Below are positions 23,891 to 33,290 of a stretch of 36,975 nucleotides of DNA, in pieces. The stretch comes from an uncultured Porphyromonadaceae bacterium (GTDB lineage: Bacteria > Bacteroidota > Bacteroidia > Bacteroidales > Muribaculaceae). Every line of letters begins with the position of its first letter. The stretch's first letter is position 1. The position numbers were made by a program, and so were the translations under genes. The stretch spans positions 1 to 36,975 of the forward strand of contig CAMWMD010000032.1 of NCBI GenBank assembly GCA_947175265.1, read 5' to 3'. Under the pieces are notes generated by a model that was not told the origin of the DNA, did no database searches, and worked only from the letters and a program-made list of their open reading frames with translations.

Positions 23891-26197
23891 TCAGAATTTT
23901 ATGAGGGAGGAGGCGTTGTCAGAGTTGTTGAGGTTGCGGCGCGAGGTGCGGAAGATTGAGCCGAAGTCGGCGTTGTAGGTGAGGGAGAGCACGATCATGT
24001 CGCCGTTGTTGCGTATGAACCTTTCACGGACGTAAGGATTCACTGCCGAATGACTCCATGCCGGGTAACGGGTCCCTTTCCTGTCGAACATATACATCCA
24101 ACTTGCTCCGATGGTCCAGTGTTTGTTGGGTTCCCAGTCCAACTGCAGGGCATCTCCGTTCTCATCCTTACCCACCACCTGACCGTTGAGGTATTTCCCC
24201 GGCAGTTTGCGCCAGTAGGATATCGTGAAGGGACCCTTGTTCCACCACACGGTTACGCTCCCCTCGAAGGAGTTGAGATGCTGACGCCAATTCTCTCCGG
24301 CTGTCTGATAATGCGTGAAGCCCATGTAGAGGTTTGCCCCGAAGCCATGTATGTCGTCGATTTTCAGGGTCAGTTCGTTCTCGAAATAACGTCTTCTCTT
24401 GGCGTTGACCGACCGGGAGAGAAACAGGCCGTCGCCGATATACTTTATGTCGTTGATAACGTTGTTGCGGGAGTCTCCGATTCCGGAATAGAAGGAGAGC
24501 GAGAATTTCCCCACCTTATATCCTGCCTGAAGGGTATAACGGAAGTTTTCCGCCACTTTCAGGTCTGGGTTCCCGTTGTTGATGAGGTAGGGAGTGGTCT
24601 GCTGCGGATAATCGGTGAGTGCCGACAGTGAGGGTATCGAGGGTGTGTACATGAAAGATGCCTGGAGGTTCCAATGCCTGTCGATGTTCCACGAGACCCT
24701 TACCGATGAGAGGTTGCGGATGAAATGGCGTTTGTTCATGTCGTTTTCGACCCAGAACATTTTCGCACCCGTGTAGAGCGACAGATAAAGTTTCCCTATG
24801 CTTTGGCCGAGACGCGCATACAGGAAGTTGTTGTTCTCCGTCAGGACCGGCTCATAATCTGTGCTGAGGTATTTGTTCCGGCTGTGGGAGAGGGTGTTCT
24901 GATAGCCGGCCGAGATTTGGGTATTCTCGCTGAAGTCATGTATGAAGCTTACCTCGGAGATGAGCGAGCGCCGTCTGGAATCGGCATTCGTGCTGTAGAT
25001 CTCCTCGGAGCCGTCGTCAAACACGTAGCGGTTGTCGCGCTTGTAGTCGCTTGAGCTGAGCGTGCCGACCACCTGCACCTCAAGGCAGTTCGAAGGGTTG
25101 AAATCCTGACGCAGGAAGAGGTCGAGCGAAGGGGAGAACCCGTTGGATACCGATTGGTTGTGGTTGTCGTATTCCCCGAGTTGCGAATCGAGGGTATGCA
25201 CTATAGCGCGGCTTTTGTTTTTGGTGGGGGAGGCGCGGAAGGTGGCCGAGAAGAGGGTCTTCTGCGACGGGCGGTAATCATATTTCAGCCGCATGGTGTG
25301 AAACACATAGTTGAAGGGATTGCGGTCGTGCTCCTCAAGGTTGACCCTGAAATCATCCCCTACGTATGATTCGGTGATGTTGTCGTAGACATCGTTGTAG
25401 TTGCGCCAGGAGGGTGTGTAGAAAAGTGAGAACTGTGAAGCCCCCTGATGATACGAGGCCCTTATGTTGGCATCCACGAATGCGGTGTTTACCGCGCTTC
25501 TCCCCCAGGCATAGATTGCCCCTCCGTCATTCCTTCGCTTCAGGGTTATCATTATGACACCGTTGGTTCCTTTGTCAGCATAGCGGGCTGGGGTAAGGCG
25601 GGAATATTCTATTTTCTCTATATCCTTGGGATTTGTTGAGTTGAAGTCGTCGAGAGTGGAGGGTATTCCGTCGATGAGTATCATGGGGGAGCCTCCGTCG
25701 ACCGAGAGGTCCCTTGTGATGGGGTTTGCCTCAAGGCCGGAGAGTGGCAGTTTCTGAAAAAGGGAGAGGGTTGTGGAGGAGGCCTTCACGTCGGCGATGG
25801 AGGGATACACTATGGTACGCCCCTTTGAATATGACAGGGCATCGGCCGTCACGGTCACCTCATCGAGGGAAGTGATCTCATCAAGGAAAAGGTCTCCGAG
25901 GTTCAGATTCCTTGTGCCTGCCTCAATAAGCACCGAGGTGCCGGCATATCCTGACAGGTATATCTCCAGACTGAGGGGCGACTGAAGGGTGGTCTCTATT
26001 GCGAATCCACCTTCCGGTCCGGACTCGGCTCCGGTGATGAATTTCCCTTCCGCGAGCAATCGGCATGTGGCGCCCGCGATAGCAGTCGAGTCGTTTGCCG
26101 CCAGCACTTTCCCTTGGATGAGGCGTGCCGGTAGGGAGGGGATGGTCAGGAGGAGAAGGAACAGGGTTAGAAAGAGTTGTTTCATTGCTTTAATCAT
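23891..26197 (-). CDS. TonB-dependent outer membrane beta-barrel protein with carboxypeptidase-like N-domain
   Basis: This 768-residue protein has a signal peptide (residues ~5-24) and a CarboxypepD_reg-like beta domain at ~25-105 (IQGKVLAANDSTAIAGATCR). A linker with the TonB-box-like SLDEVTVTAD follows, then a plug (LPLSGLEANPITRDLSVDGG, MILIDGIPSTLDDF, IEKIEYSRLTPARYADKGTN) and an OMP_b-brl_3 barrel. No SusD neighbour is present. The last residues (SLIKF) end in Phe, as outer membrane barrels do. M5 is a possible alternative start. Ligand unknown. Confidence 0.8.
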   Translation of the reverse strand: MIKAMKQLFLTLFLLLLTIPSLPARLIQGKVLAANDSTAIAGATCRLLAEGKFITGAESGPEGGFAIETTLQSPLSLEIYLSGYAGTSVLIEAGTRNLNLGDLFLDEITSLDEVTVTADALSYSKGRTIVYPSIADVKASSTTLSLFQKLPLSGLEANPITRDLSVDGGSPMILIDGIPSTLDDFNSTNPKDIEKIEYSRLTPARYADKGTNGVIMITLKRRNDGGAIYAWGRSAVNTAFVDANIRASYHQGASQFSLFYTPSWRNYNDVYDNITESYVGDDFRVNLEEHDRNPFNYVFHTMRLKYDYRPSQKTLFSATFRASPTKNKSRAIVHTLDSQLGEYDNHNQSVSNGFSPSLDLFLRQDFNPSNCLEVQVVGTLSSSDYKRDNRYVFDDGSEEIYSTNADSRRRSLISEVSFIHDFSENTQISAGYQNTLSHSRNKYLSTDYEPVLTENNNFLYARLGQSIGKLYLSLYTGAKMFWVENDMNKRHFIRNLSSVRVSWNIDRHWNLQASFMYTPSIPSLSALTDYPQQTTPYLINNGNPDLKVAENFRYTLQAGYKVGKFSLSFYSGIGDSRNNVINDIKYIGDGLFLSRSVNAKRRRYFENELTLKIDDIHGFGANLYMGFTHYQTAGENWRQHLNSFEGSVTVWWNKGPFTISYWRKLPGKYLNGQVVGKDENGDALQLDWEPNKHWTIGASWMYMFDRKGTRYPAWSHSAVNPYVRERFIRNNGDMIVLSLTYNADFGSIFRTSRRNLNNSDNASSLIKF

Positions 26198-26375
26198 GTT
26201 GGAAACTGAAAGAATGACACGAATCAGTGATTATCGTGACACTTAATCAGAAATATTAACAACTCTTAACAAACATAAGGCGTCTATGTCTAATGATTAA
26301 CCGGAAACTTCGTAGTCATAACAGATTACACTGAGACAAATGTGGGTCTATTGGAAATCTATATAGGATGGATAT

Positions 26376-26410
26376 AAAAAAAGCGGATGGCCTGCAATAG
26401 GTCTCCGCTT
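26376..26410 (-). terminator. intrinsic terminator of asnB
   Basis: On the minus strand AAGCGGA.GACCT pairs with AGGCC.TCCGCTT, followed by a U-run (26376-26382), 35 bp after the asnB stop. Confidence 0.8.
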
Positions 26411-26444
26411 GACAGTAAACATCATTCTTCACAATGTGTGGCTC

Positions 26445-28133
26445 TCACACGGCCACACCTTCGGCCGCGTCGGCGTAGGCCTGCTCATGGACTCCGCTGA
26501 CGGCTCGGCCGGAGGGGTCGTTAAGGTTGCGGAATGATTCATCCCAGGCGAGGGCTTCGGCTGTGCTGCATGCCACGGAGGGAACCGACGGTACGCACGC
26601 TGCGGCCGTAGCGCTGGGGAAATGCTCCTCGAATATGGAGCGGTAGCAATATTCCTCCTTGTTCATGGGGGTGTTCACGGGGAAACGGCGCGCAGCGTTG
26701 CGCATCATCTCGTCGGTCACCTGGCTCTCCGCTATCGCCTTGAGTGAATCTATCCACGAATAACCCACGCCGTCGGAGAACTGCTCCTTCTGTCGCCATG
26801 CTATCTCGGCGGGTATCATATCTTCGAATGCCTTGCGGAGCACCCATTTCTCCATGCGTCCGTCGCGTGCCATCTTGTCGGCCGGATTTATGCGCATGGC
26901 CACATCGAGGAATTCCTTGTCAAGGAAGGGCACACGACCCTCCACACCCCATGCCGACAGGGATTTGTTGGCACGCAGACAGTCATAGAGATGCAGTTTC
27001 GACAGTTTCCTTACCGTCTCCTCATGGAAGGCACGGGCATCCGGCGCCTTGTGGAAATAGAGGTAGCCGCCGAAAATCTCATCGGCACCCTCGCCGGAGA
27101 GCACCATCTTTATACCCATCGACTTTATTACGCGGGCAAGAAGATACATCGGGGTCGAGGCTCGCACGGTGGTGACATCGTAGGTCTCGATGAAATATAT
27201 CACGTCTCTGATAGCATCGAGACCCTCCTGCACGGTGTAGTTTATCTCATGATGCACGGTGCCGATATGCTCCGCCATTTTACGCGCCGCCTTGAGGTCG
27301 GGCGCACCTTTGAGCCCCACGGCGAAAGAGTGGAGGCGAGGCCACCAGGCCGCCTGGCTGTCGTCGCTTTCGATTCGTCTTGCCGCATACTTGGCGGCTA
27401 TGGCTGATATGATGGAGGAGTCGAGTCCGCCGGAGAGGAGCACACCGTAAGGGACGTCGCTCATGAGCTGACGCTTCACGGAAGCCTCAAGGGCATCCCT
27501 GAGTTGCCCGATTGAGGTGGTATTGTCTTTCACGGCCTCGAATTTCTCCCAGTCGCGTTTATACCATTGGCGCATCTCACCGCTGCGGCTGTCGTAGACG
27601 TATCCCGGGAGGAAAGGCTCGATGACGTCGCAGGTCCCTTCGAGGGCCTTGAGTTCGGAGGCGAAATATTTGCGTCCCTGGCGGTCGGTACCCATGTAGA
27701 GGGGAATTACGCCTATCGGGTCGCGTGCCACCATGTAGAAATCGTTCTCCTCGTCGTAGAGCATGAATGCGAAGATGCCGTTAAGGTCTTCAAGAAACTC
27801 AGGTCCCTTCTCACGGTAGAGAGCAAGTATCACCTCGCAGTCGCTCCCGGTCATGAAATCATAATCCTTAAGTTTCTCACGTATCTCACGGTGATTGTAG
27901 ATCTCGCCGTTGGCGGCCAGGATCACCTTCCCGTCGCGTGTCTTAAGAGGCTGGCTCCCTGATTCCGGGTCGACAATCGACAGACGCTCGTGGGCTATGA
28001 TTGCATTGTCACCGCAATAGATACCTGACCAGTCAGGCCCGCGATGACGGATTTTCTTCGACATTTTCAACACTTCCTTGCGTAGGTCTTGCCCTGCGCC
28101 CTTGGTCTCAAAGACCCCTACGATTCCGCACAT
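26445..28133 (-). CDS. asnB: glutamine-hydrolysing asparagine synthetase B
   Basis: The 562-residue enzyme makes asparagine from aspartate, ATP and glutamine. Met1 is followed by the nucleophile Cys2 (MCGIVGVFE); the glutaminase domain shows RHRGPDWSG, HERLSIVD and NGEIYNH (75-81). The synthetase domain has the PP-loop GVLLSGGLDSSII (234-240), LSGEGADEIFGGY and GVEGRVPFLDKEFLD. The C-terminal ~50 residues are Ala/Ser-rich and poorly conserved. It is monocistronic between its own promoter and terminator. Its position next to a TlpA-like gene is not known to be meaningful. Confidence 0.95.
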   Translation of the reverse strand: MCGIVGVFETKGAGQDLRKEVLKMSKKIRHRGPDWSGIYCGDNAIIAHERLSIVDPESGSQPLKTRDGKVILAANGEIYNHREIREKLKDYDFMTGSDCEVILALYREKGPEFLEDLNGIFAFMLYDEENDFYMVARDPIGVIPLYMGTDRQGRKYFASELKALEGTCDVIEPFLPGYVYDSRSGEMRQWYKRDWEKFEAVKDNTTSIGQLRDALEASVKRQLMSDVPYGVLLSGGLDSSIISAIAAKYAARRIESDDSQAAWWPRLHSFAVGLKGAPDLKAARKMAEHIGTVHHEINYTVQEGLDAIRDVIYFIETYDVTTVRASTPMYLLARVIKSMGIKMVLSGEGADEIFGGYLYFHKAPDARAFHEETVRKLSKLHLYDCLRANKSLSAWGVEGRVPFLDKEFLDVAMRINPADKMARDGRMEKWVLRKAFEDMIPAEIAWRQKEQFSDGVGYSWIDSLKAIAESQVTDEMMRNAARRFPVNTPMNKEEYCYRSIFEEHFPSATAAACVPSVPSVACSTAEALAWDESFRNLNDPSGRAVSGVHEQAYADAAEGVAV

Positions 28134-28239
28134 AAATAATGCTTATGATGAATATTATTAGTTTCTTTTTTTCTTCGCAGGTTCTATCTTTACCTGCAAA
28201 TATGTTAATGAAGAATTTTTATGGACTTCATTTTGATTG

Positions 28240-28247
28240 CAAAATTA
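28240..28247 (-). promoter_or_regulatory. promoter of asnB
   Basis: TAATTTTG with a TTG 19 bp upstream on the minus strand; the leader to the asnB ATG (28133) is about 100 nt and AT-rich. Confidence 0.65.
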
Positions 28248-28409
28248 CAAAATATTTTGCAATTTGCAATAATTATTTTTGTTTTTGTCTGATTCCTTCC
28301 AATCATCACCGATTACGATGGCATTCTTGAGGCCTATACCTGCACGCCCGGAGAAAAACATATAAGTCCGGATTATTGTTAATCTATTTTAACATATTAT
28401 TAATTCAGC

Positions 28410-29531
28410 ATGAGAAAGACCATACTTTTACCCCTCGCGGGGCTGCTGCTTGCCTCCTGCTCCTCCGACGGGAGCGACGTGACGATTACCCTTCCCAAAG
28501 ATTTCAGCGAGAAGACTATCGTGGTGAGCCATGTGACGATCGACAATGTGTTCAATGCCAAAAGTCAGGATGACCTGAAGGTGATTTACGACACGCTCGA
28601 GGTGAAGGACGGTATCGCCCGTCTGAAACTTGACCCCGCAGGGGCAGCCCGCTATAATATAGAGCCCCCTGTGATGACCAGGACGGAGCCTGATTTCTAC
28701 GCCGCACCGGGCGACAGGCTTGACGTAACCATCCGTGAGTTCGACCCGCTGGATTATGATGTGAAAGGCACCGTGCTGATGGACGACCTCACCGCTATCG
28801 CCTCAATCACGCGCCCCATACAGCAGGAATACGTAAATCTTGTAAATGCAAGCGAGAATGTCTCCGAGGAGAAGGCCAAGGAGATTATGGACCGCTATGA
28901 CGCGGCGATTAAGAAGTTTGTGGCCGAAAATCCGAAAAGCCCCGCCCTTCCTTTCGTAATCCTTGACCTCAGCGGCGATGATTTCAAGAAGGTCTACGAC
29001 AATTTGACTCCCGAGGCAAAGAATTCCATACTCATGCCTTACGCCGAACTCTATAACAGTCAGGTGGTGGAGATGCAGAGTGAGCGCAACGCTGAGGAGG
29101 AGCGGAAGGCGGAGGTGGCTTCCGGTAAGATTACCGCGCCCGGTTTCACACTCCCGGATCTTGCAGGAAAGAAGGTAAGCCTCTCCGACTTCAAGGGGAA
29201 ATGGGTGGTGCTCGATTTCTGGGGAAGTTGGTGCGGATGGTGCGTGAAAGGTTTCCCGGCTTTGAAGGGGGCCTATGAGAAGTATGGCGACAAGATTGTC
29301 GTGATAGGTATCGATTGCAACGAATCGGAAGCCGAGTGGCGTGCCGGTGTGGAGAAGCACAAGATACCATGGATAAACCTCTACAATGGCCATGACAAGA
29401 AACTTTATCAGGATTACGGAATAGAGGGTTTCCCGACAAAGGCGATTATCAATCCGGAGGGGAAACTTGTGGATCTTACCACGGGTGAGGACCCGACTTT
29501 CTACGACCGCCTCGCCTCGTTTGTGAAATAA
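28410..29531 (+). CDS. TlpA-like thioredoxin-domain lipoprotein
   Basis: This 373-residue protein has a lipobox LLASC with Cys17, so it is probably anchored in the envelope. Residues ~20-120 are a beta-rich DUF4369-like N-domain and ~125-235 a helical linker. The C-terminal 135 residues form a TlpA/ResA-like thioredoxin domain: APGFTLPDLAGKKVSLSDFK, then WGSWCGWCVKGFPAL with the redox pair Cys275-Gly-Trp-Cys278, and a cis-Pro in GFPTKAII. Proteins of this architecture reduce or shuffle disulfides in the periplasm. It has its own terminator and precedes the fimbrial locus without sharing a transcript. Confidence 0.85.
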   Translation: MRKTILLPLAGLLLASCSSDGSDVTITLPKDFSEKTIVVSHVTIDNVFNAKSQDDLKVIYDTLEVKDGIARLKLDPAGAARYNIEPPVMTRTEPDFYAAPGDRLDVTIREFDPLDYDVKGTVLMDDLTAIASITRPIQQEYVNLVNASENVSEEKAKEIMDRYDAAIKKFVAENPKSPALPFVILDLSGDDFKKVYDNLTPEAKNSILMPYAELYNSQVVEMQSERNAEEERKAEVASGKITAPGFTLPDLAGKKVSLSDFKGKWVVLDFWGSWCGWCVKGFPALKGAYEKYGDKIVVIGIDCNESEAEWRAGVEKHKIPWINLYNGHDKKLYQDYGIEGFPTKAIINPEGKLVDLTTGEDPTFYDRLASFVK

Positions 29532-29549
29532 TCTTTCATTAAGGCTCCA

Positions 29550-29597
29550 ACGCTCTGTGACTCACCCCGAAAGGGGGAGATTCAGAGCGTTTTTTTA
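29550..29597 (+). terminator. intrinsic terminator of the TlpA-like gene
   Basis: AACGCTCTG pairs with CAGAGCGTT around an inner CCCC/GGGG hairpin, followed by seven T, 18 bp after the stop codon. Confidence 0.85.
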
Positions 29598-29760
29598 TCT
29601 TAAAATTTCAATCTTATTAAGAACTTCCGGAATAATTATTTGTATATAACTTGCAAATAATCAATAGATAATGTATATGACTCGCTTTTAACACAGGGTT
29701 TATACATATAAAAATCAGTTAAACTCAGTTAAACGCTTGCAAAATGGGGTAGTTATGTTG

Positions 29761-29768
29761 TAATTTTG
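29761..29768 (+). promoter_or_regulatory. TAnnTTTG promoter of the fimbrial locus
   Basis: TAATTTTG with a TTG about 21 bp upstream, 272 bp before the first fimbrillin ATG. Confidence 0.6.
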
Positions 29769-30039
29769 CAGCGTCAGAAAGTCGGAGACCTCCCTCGGGA
29801 TGACTCGATGGAGACGACTCTCTGAAATTATCGATTCATTATTTTTCCCCTTTATTCTCCCCTATTATCCTTTTGATTTTATCATCCCTGAAATTTCAAC
29901 CTGTTCATTAGGCTTTGACCCGATTGATTAAGAACTGACTTGCCGGGCGAATCCAAATTATCAAGAAATAATAATTTTCAAAATGTCCTTGAGGCTTTGT
30001 CCCGGGACAAATTCAATAACTTAATACTTTTCACCAATA
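29769..30039 (+). promoter_or_regulatory. long 5' leader of the first fimbrillin gene
   Basis: About 265 nt between the predicted transcription start and the ATG at 30040. It contains a perfect 16-bp palindrome, TTTGTCCCGGGACAAA, at 29996-30011, ending 28 nt before the start codon. It also has a 43-codon frame at 29800-29931 of doubtful value. The palindrome could be an operator or a small hairpin. Confidence 0.45.
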
Positions 30040-31929
30040 ATGATGAAAAAAAGTTTGCTCTATTCGGCAATGGCAGGTATGCTTTGCCTCGGGTCATGTT
30101 CCCAGGATGATTTTGCACCCGAAATTAACGGTAACGGCGACGGCAACGTAACCTTCACCGTAACCCTCAATGATAAGCCCGCTACTCGTGCCTTCGGCGA
30201 CGGCTTGTCTGCCAAAAACCTCGCCTACGCCGTCTATGACGTAACGGATTCCAATGACGTTAAGCTTGTTGGCGAATATACCAAGCAGTTTGACAATTCC
30301 CTTACTACGACAGTTTCTCTTCAGCTTGCAAATGGCCGTGATTATAAGGTAGCATTCTTCGCTTCCAATGCGACTGGCGAAAACGATGTATACACTTTCG
30401 ATGCCGCTAATCAGAATGTTACAGTAGACTATGATAAATTGAACCTTACGGCTGCTCAGACAGTAGATAATGACTGTTTCTACAATGCAGTAGAAATCAA
30501 GAGGACCGATCTCAATAAAGCGCAGTCAGTGATTCTCACCCGTCCGGTCGCTCAGATTAACTTCGGTAGCGCGGATCTCGAAGAGGATGCGGTAAAGGCT
30601 CTCTTTGGTCAGAATGTGGAGACTCTCTACACTACCGTAACTGCCTCCGGCTATACCACTCTCAATCTTCTTGATGGAAGCATAGATGGTGATAAGGTGG
30701 ATTTCACTACCAACACACCTGCAAGCCCCATCGCTTCGGAATATGGTTCTTTCCCTGTTAACGGTTATTCCTATCTCCACTGCACATACGTGTTGGTTCC
30801 GAAGGGTGAGACTACCATCAATGACGTTAAACTCGCTGTATATAATGGTGCGACCAAGCATATTGATGTGGAGGTAAGCAATGTGCCCATTCAGGCAAAC
30901 TACCGCACCAACATCTACGGCAAACTGCTCACCAGTCAGGCTGATATAACAGTTACCAAGGATAAGGAGTGGAGTGATGAGTATAATATATCTCTGTGGG
31001 ATGGCTCTATTGCTGATGAACTTCCTGTGGTAACCGATGGAGTAATGCTGGTCTCTACTCCTGCGCAACTTGCTAAGGTAGCCAAGGAGGTTAATGATGG
31101 CAATAACTTTAAAGATGTGACTATCAAACTCACTCAGGATATTGACCTTAACAATGTCAACTGGACTCCGATCGGTAAAATAGGTGCGCCCTTTACAGGA
31201 AGTTTTGACGGTCAAGGTTACATGATATCTAATCTTTCTATAACTCAGAAAGTGGCTTCAAGTCATGTTGGCTTCTTTGGATACGTTAATGAGTCTAAAG
31301 ATGGTCTTAAGAATGTCAAATTTAATGGTGTAAAGATTGAAGTAGGTGACGTTTCGACCCGTGTTGCCACAGGGTGTTTAGTTGGAGATGCATTCCGAAC
31401 GGGTATATATAATATTTCTGTTAAGAATGTAGAGATTATCTCTAGAGATTTTGCCGGCGGTGTTGTAGGAAGAAGTTATGGTCATCTCAACGATTGTTCT
31501 GCAGAAGATATCACGCTTGACGTTGCTCTTGATTCTAACAATGACAACGGAGCTAAAGTAGGAGCTATCGCGGGATATTGTGCTGAGGCTGGAAACGGTT
31601 ATTATACAGCCAACAACAACTCTGCTAAGAACGTAAACATCTCTGGGTTCCGTGATGTGGGAGGTTTGTTTGGTATGATGCACTACACTCGTTCTATGGA
31701 GAATAACACCATCACTAACGTAGAGATTTCAGTTAACACTGATAGAATGGATAAGACAACGGATGTGCCGGAAAACTTTGGCCCGATTGTTGGAAGGTGG
31801 GGTAAAACAGGTAACACTTTCGCAAAAGTAGGTGAAGGTAACACTTTCTCAAACTACACTTTAATTGATGAGAATGGCAATGAGACAGTGATCGAGTCCG
31901 GTACAGTTACTCAAGCTGACGCAAAATAA
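30040..31929 (+). CDS. fimbrillin-like (Mfa-like) lipoprotein with GLUG-type C-terminal domain
   Basis: This 629-residue protein has a lipoprotein signal with lipobox CLGSC (Cys20). Residues ~35-310 form a fimbrillin/Mfa-like module (DUF6562-type): VTFTVTLNDKPATRAFGDG, YTFDAANQNVTVDY, LTRPVAQINFGS and the end block NYRTNIYGKLLTSQADITV (from residue 287). Arg50 in ATRA is where gingipain-type proteases mature FimA/Mfa1-like pilins. From ~330 the protein changes to repeats with GLUG-like features (PFTGSFDGQGYMISNLSI, HVGFFGYV, FAGGVVGRSYG, DVGGLFGMMH), an adhesin-type beta-helix. It is first in the locus, followed after 89 bp by the DUF3575-type gene. It is likely a tip or stalk subunit. Confidence 0.8.
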   Translation: MMKKSLLYSAMAGMLCLGSCSQDDFAPEINGNGDGNVTFTVTLNDKPATRAFGDGLSAKNLAYAVYDVTDSNDVKLVGEYTKQFDNSLTTTVSLQLANGRDYKVAFFASNATGENDVYTFDAANQNVTVDYDKLNLTAAQTVDNDCFYNAVEIKRTDLNKAQSVILTRPVAQINFGSADLEEDAVKALFGQNVETLYTTVTASGYTTLNLLDGSIDGDKVDFTTNTPASPIASEYGSFPVNGYSYLHCTYVLVPKGETTINDVKLAVYNGATKHIDVEVSNVPIQANYRTNIYGKLLTSQADITVTKDKEWSDEYNISLWDGSIADELPVVTDGVMLVSTPAQLAKVAKEVNDGNNFKDVTIKLTQDIDLNNVNWTPIGKIGAPFTGSFDGQGYMISNLSITQKVASSHVGFFGYVNESKDGLKNVKFNGVKIEVGDVSTRVATGCLVGDAFRTGIYNISVKNVEIISRDFAGGVVGRSYGHLNDCSAEDITLDVALDSNNDNGAKVGAIAGYCAEAGNGYYTANNNSAKNVNISGFRDVGGLFGMMHYTRSMENNTITNVEISVNTDRMDKTTDVPENFGPIVGRWGKTGNTFAKVGEGNTFSNYTLIDENGNETVIESGTVTQADAK

Positions 31930-31964
31930 ATAACCCTAACCATAAAAACGGGTACCCCCTCCGG

Positions 31965-31990
31965 GACCGTCCCCTTGAACCGGGACGGTC
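31965..31990 (+). promoter_or_regulatory. intercistronic hairpin between fimbrillin and OMP genes
   Basis: GACCGTCCC (31965-31973) pairs perfectly with GGGACGGTC (31982-31990) around an 8-nt loop. No U-run follows, so it is more likely an mRNA-stability or partial-termination element than a full stop. Confidence 0.5.
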
Positions 31991-32018
31991 TCACAAACAA
32001 AAAATACAAAATAACATT

Positions 32019-33290
32019 ATGTCATTCATCATAAAAAGAACAGCACGATCCCTCTTGGCCGCTATCCTGGCCGGATGCGCTTTCGCAGTGGCTTCGGCCA
32101 ATACGGAGGGGCTTCCGAAAGCCAACGACAGCACCCGGACCATCAGCACCGTACAGCTCTTCCCGATGAATGTCGCTTCCTTTGAGAATGGCAGTCCCGA
32201 ACTCCACCTTTTCGCTCAAGAGGCCGACAAAAGGTTCCGCGCCGGGGAAATCGACTCACTCCTCATTGTGGGTGGCTCATCCCCCGACGGACCTAAAAAC
32301 CTCAACCGGCGACTCGCACGCGAAAGGGCTGAAAGCGTAGCACGTTTCCTCATCGACAACACCGGCATACCTGCTGAGAAAATAGTTGTCGAGAGTAGGG
32401 TAGCCGACTGGACAGACGTGGCCAACCTCCTCAACGATATGGATACACCCTCCGGTTACGCTCCACTCGTGGTGGCCGCTATCGGCAGGAATCCTGAAAA
32501 TCCCGCTCCCGCTTTGCGAAAGATGGAAAAAGGACACGTCTGGAAATGGCTAAACAGTGAGATTTTCCCCTCCCAACGCGCTACGGATGTCAGCACCGTA
32601 CCGACGGCCATACAGAACACATCGGTTGCACCGGAGGTGATTGAGACCGAGACTGTTGCCGAGATACAGATTCCGCAACAGGAAGTAACCGAGGTCGCGG
32701 CTCCTGAATATGAGCCCATAGTAACTCCACCTGCTGAATGGCAACGAGGTTTTTATGTGAAGACCAACCTCCCGGCCTGGCTCGCACTATGGACGAATGT
32801 CGGCGTGGAGGTAGATCTCGCACCTCACTGGAGTTTCTCTCTCCCCATATATTACTCGGGTTTCGATTATTTCAAGAGTACTCTGAAATTCCGCACCTTC
32901 GCTCTCCAGCCTGAAATCAGATGGTGGCCTTCGGAGCGTAATCACGGATTCTTCGCCGGCGCCCATTTCGGAATGGCATATTACAATGTGGCGTTCGACG
33001 GCAATTACCGCTATCAGGATCACGACGGCCGAACTCCGGCACTCGGGGGCGGCATAGCCCTCGGATGGAGGTTCCGGTTAAACTCCGACCCAAACCTTAC
33101 GATGGAGGCGAGCATAGGCGGAGGTGTATATCATCTGGATTATGATGTCTTCCTCAACAGGCAGAACGGTCTGCTATATGACCGCCGCAAACGCACATTC
33201 TTCGGCGTGGACCAGGTCGCTCTCTCACTCACTTACCGCTTCGGACTCGGCAACCGCTGCCACGCAGAGAAGAAAGGGGGTGGGGAATGA
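32019..33290 (+). CDS. OmpA-like/DUF3575-type outer membrane protein of the fimbrial locus
   Basis: This 423-residue protein has a signal peptide (residues ~1-27). An OmpA-like periplasmic region at ~60-120 (SLLIVGGSSPDGPKNLNRRL, ARERAESVARFLIDN) resembles peptidoglycan-binding OmpA domains. A Pro/Glu/Thr-rich linker (~195-240) is followed by a beta-barrel matching DUF3575 (GFYVKTNLPAWLALWTNVGV, FALQPEIRWWPSE, GFFAGAHFGMAYYN, GGGIALGWRF) and ending G-L-G-N-R. DUF3575 proteins commonly accompany Mfa/Fim pilin genes. A role in anchoring or assembly is inferred. It overlaps the next gene by 4 nt. Confidence 0.75.
   Translation: MSFIIKRTARSLLAAILAGCAFAVASANTEGLPKANDSTRTISTVQLFPMNVASFENGSPELHLFAQEADKRFRAGEIDSLLIVGGSSPDGPKNLNRRLARERAESVARFLIDNTGIPAEKIVVESRVADWTDVANLLNDMDTPSGYAPLVVAAIGRNPENPAPALRKMEKGHVWKWLNSEIFPSQRATDVSTVPTAIQNTSVAPEVIETETVAEIQIPQQEVTEVAAPEYEPIVTPPAEWQRGFYVKTNLPAWLALWTNVGVEVDLAPHWSFSLPIYYSGFDYFKSTLKFRTFALQPEIRWWPSERNHGFFAGAHFGMAYYNVAFDGNYRYQDHDGRTPALGGGIALGWRFRLNSDPNLTMEASIGGGVYHLDYDVFLNRQNGLLYDRRKRTFFGVDQVALSLTYRFGLGNRCHAEKKGGGE

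Noticed and set aside
13060..26197. SusCD-type polysaccharide utilisation loci
   Set aside because: Neither barrel gene has a SusD-like lipoprotein or glycoside hydrolase next to it.
28245..28361. 38-codon minus-strand frame upstream of asnB with an Asn/Lys-rich end, as a possible leader peptide
   Set aside because: It lies upstream of the asnB promoter, so it would not be on the transcript; Asn codons follow from AT-richness. A decayed gene end cannot be excluded.
29800..29931. 43-codon frame in the fimbrial leader
   Set aside because: Phe/Ile/Pro-rich, no recognisable pattern, no sign of a start context.
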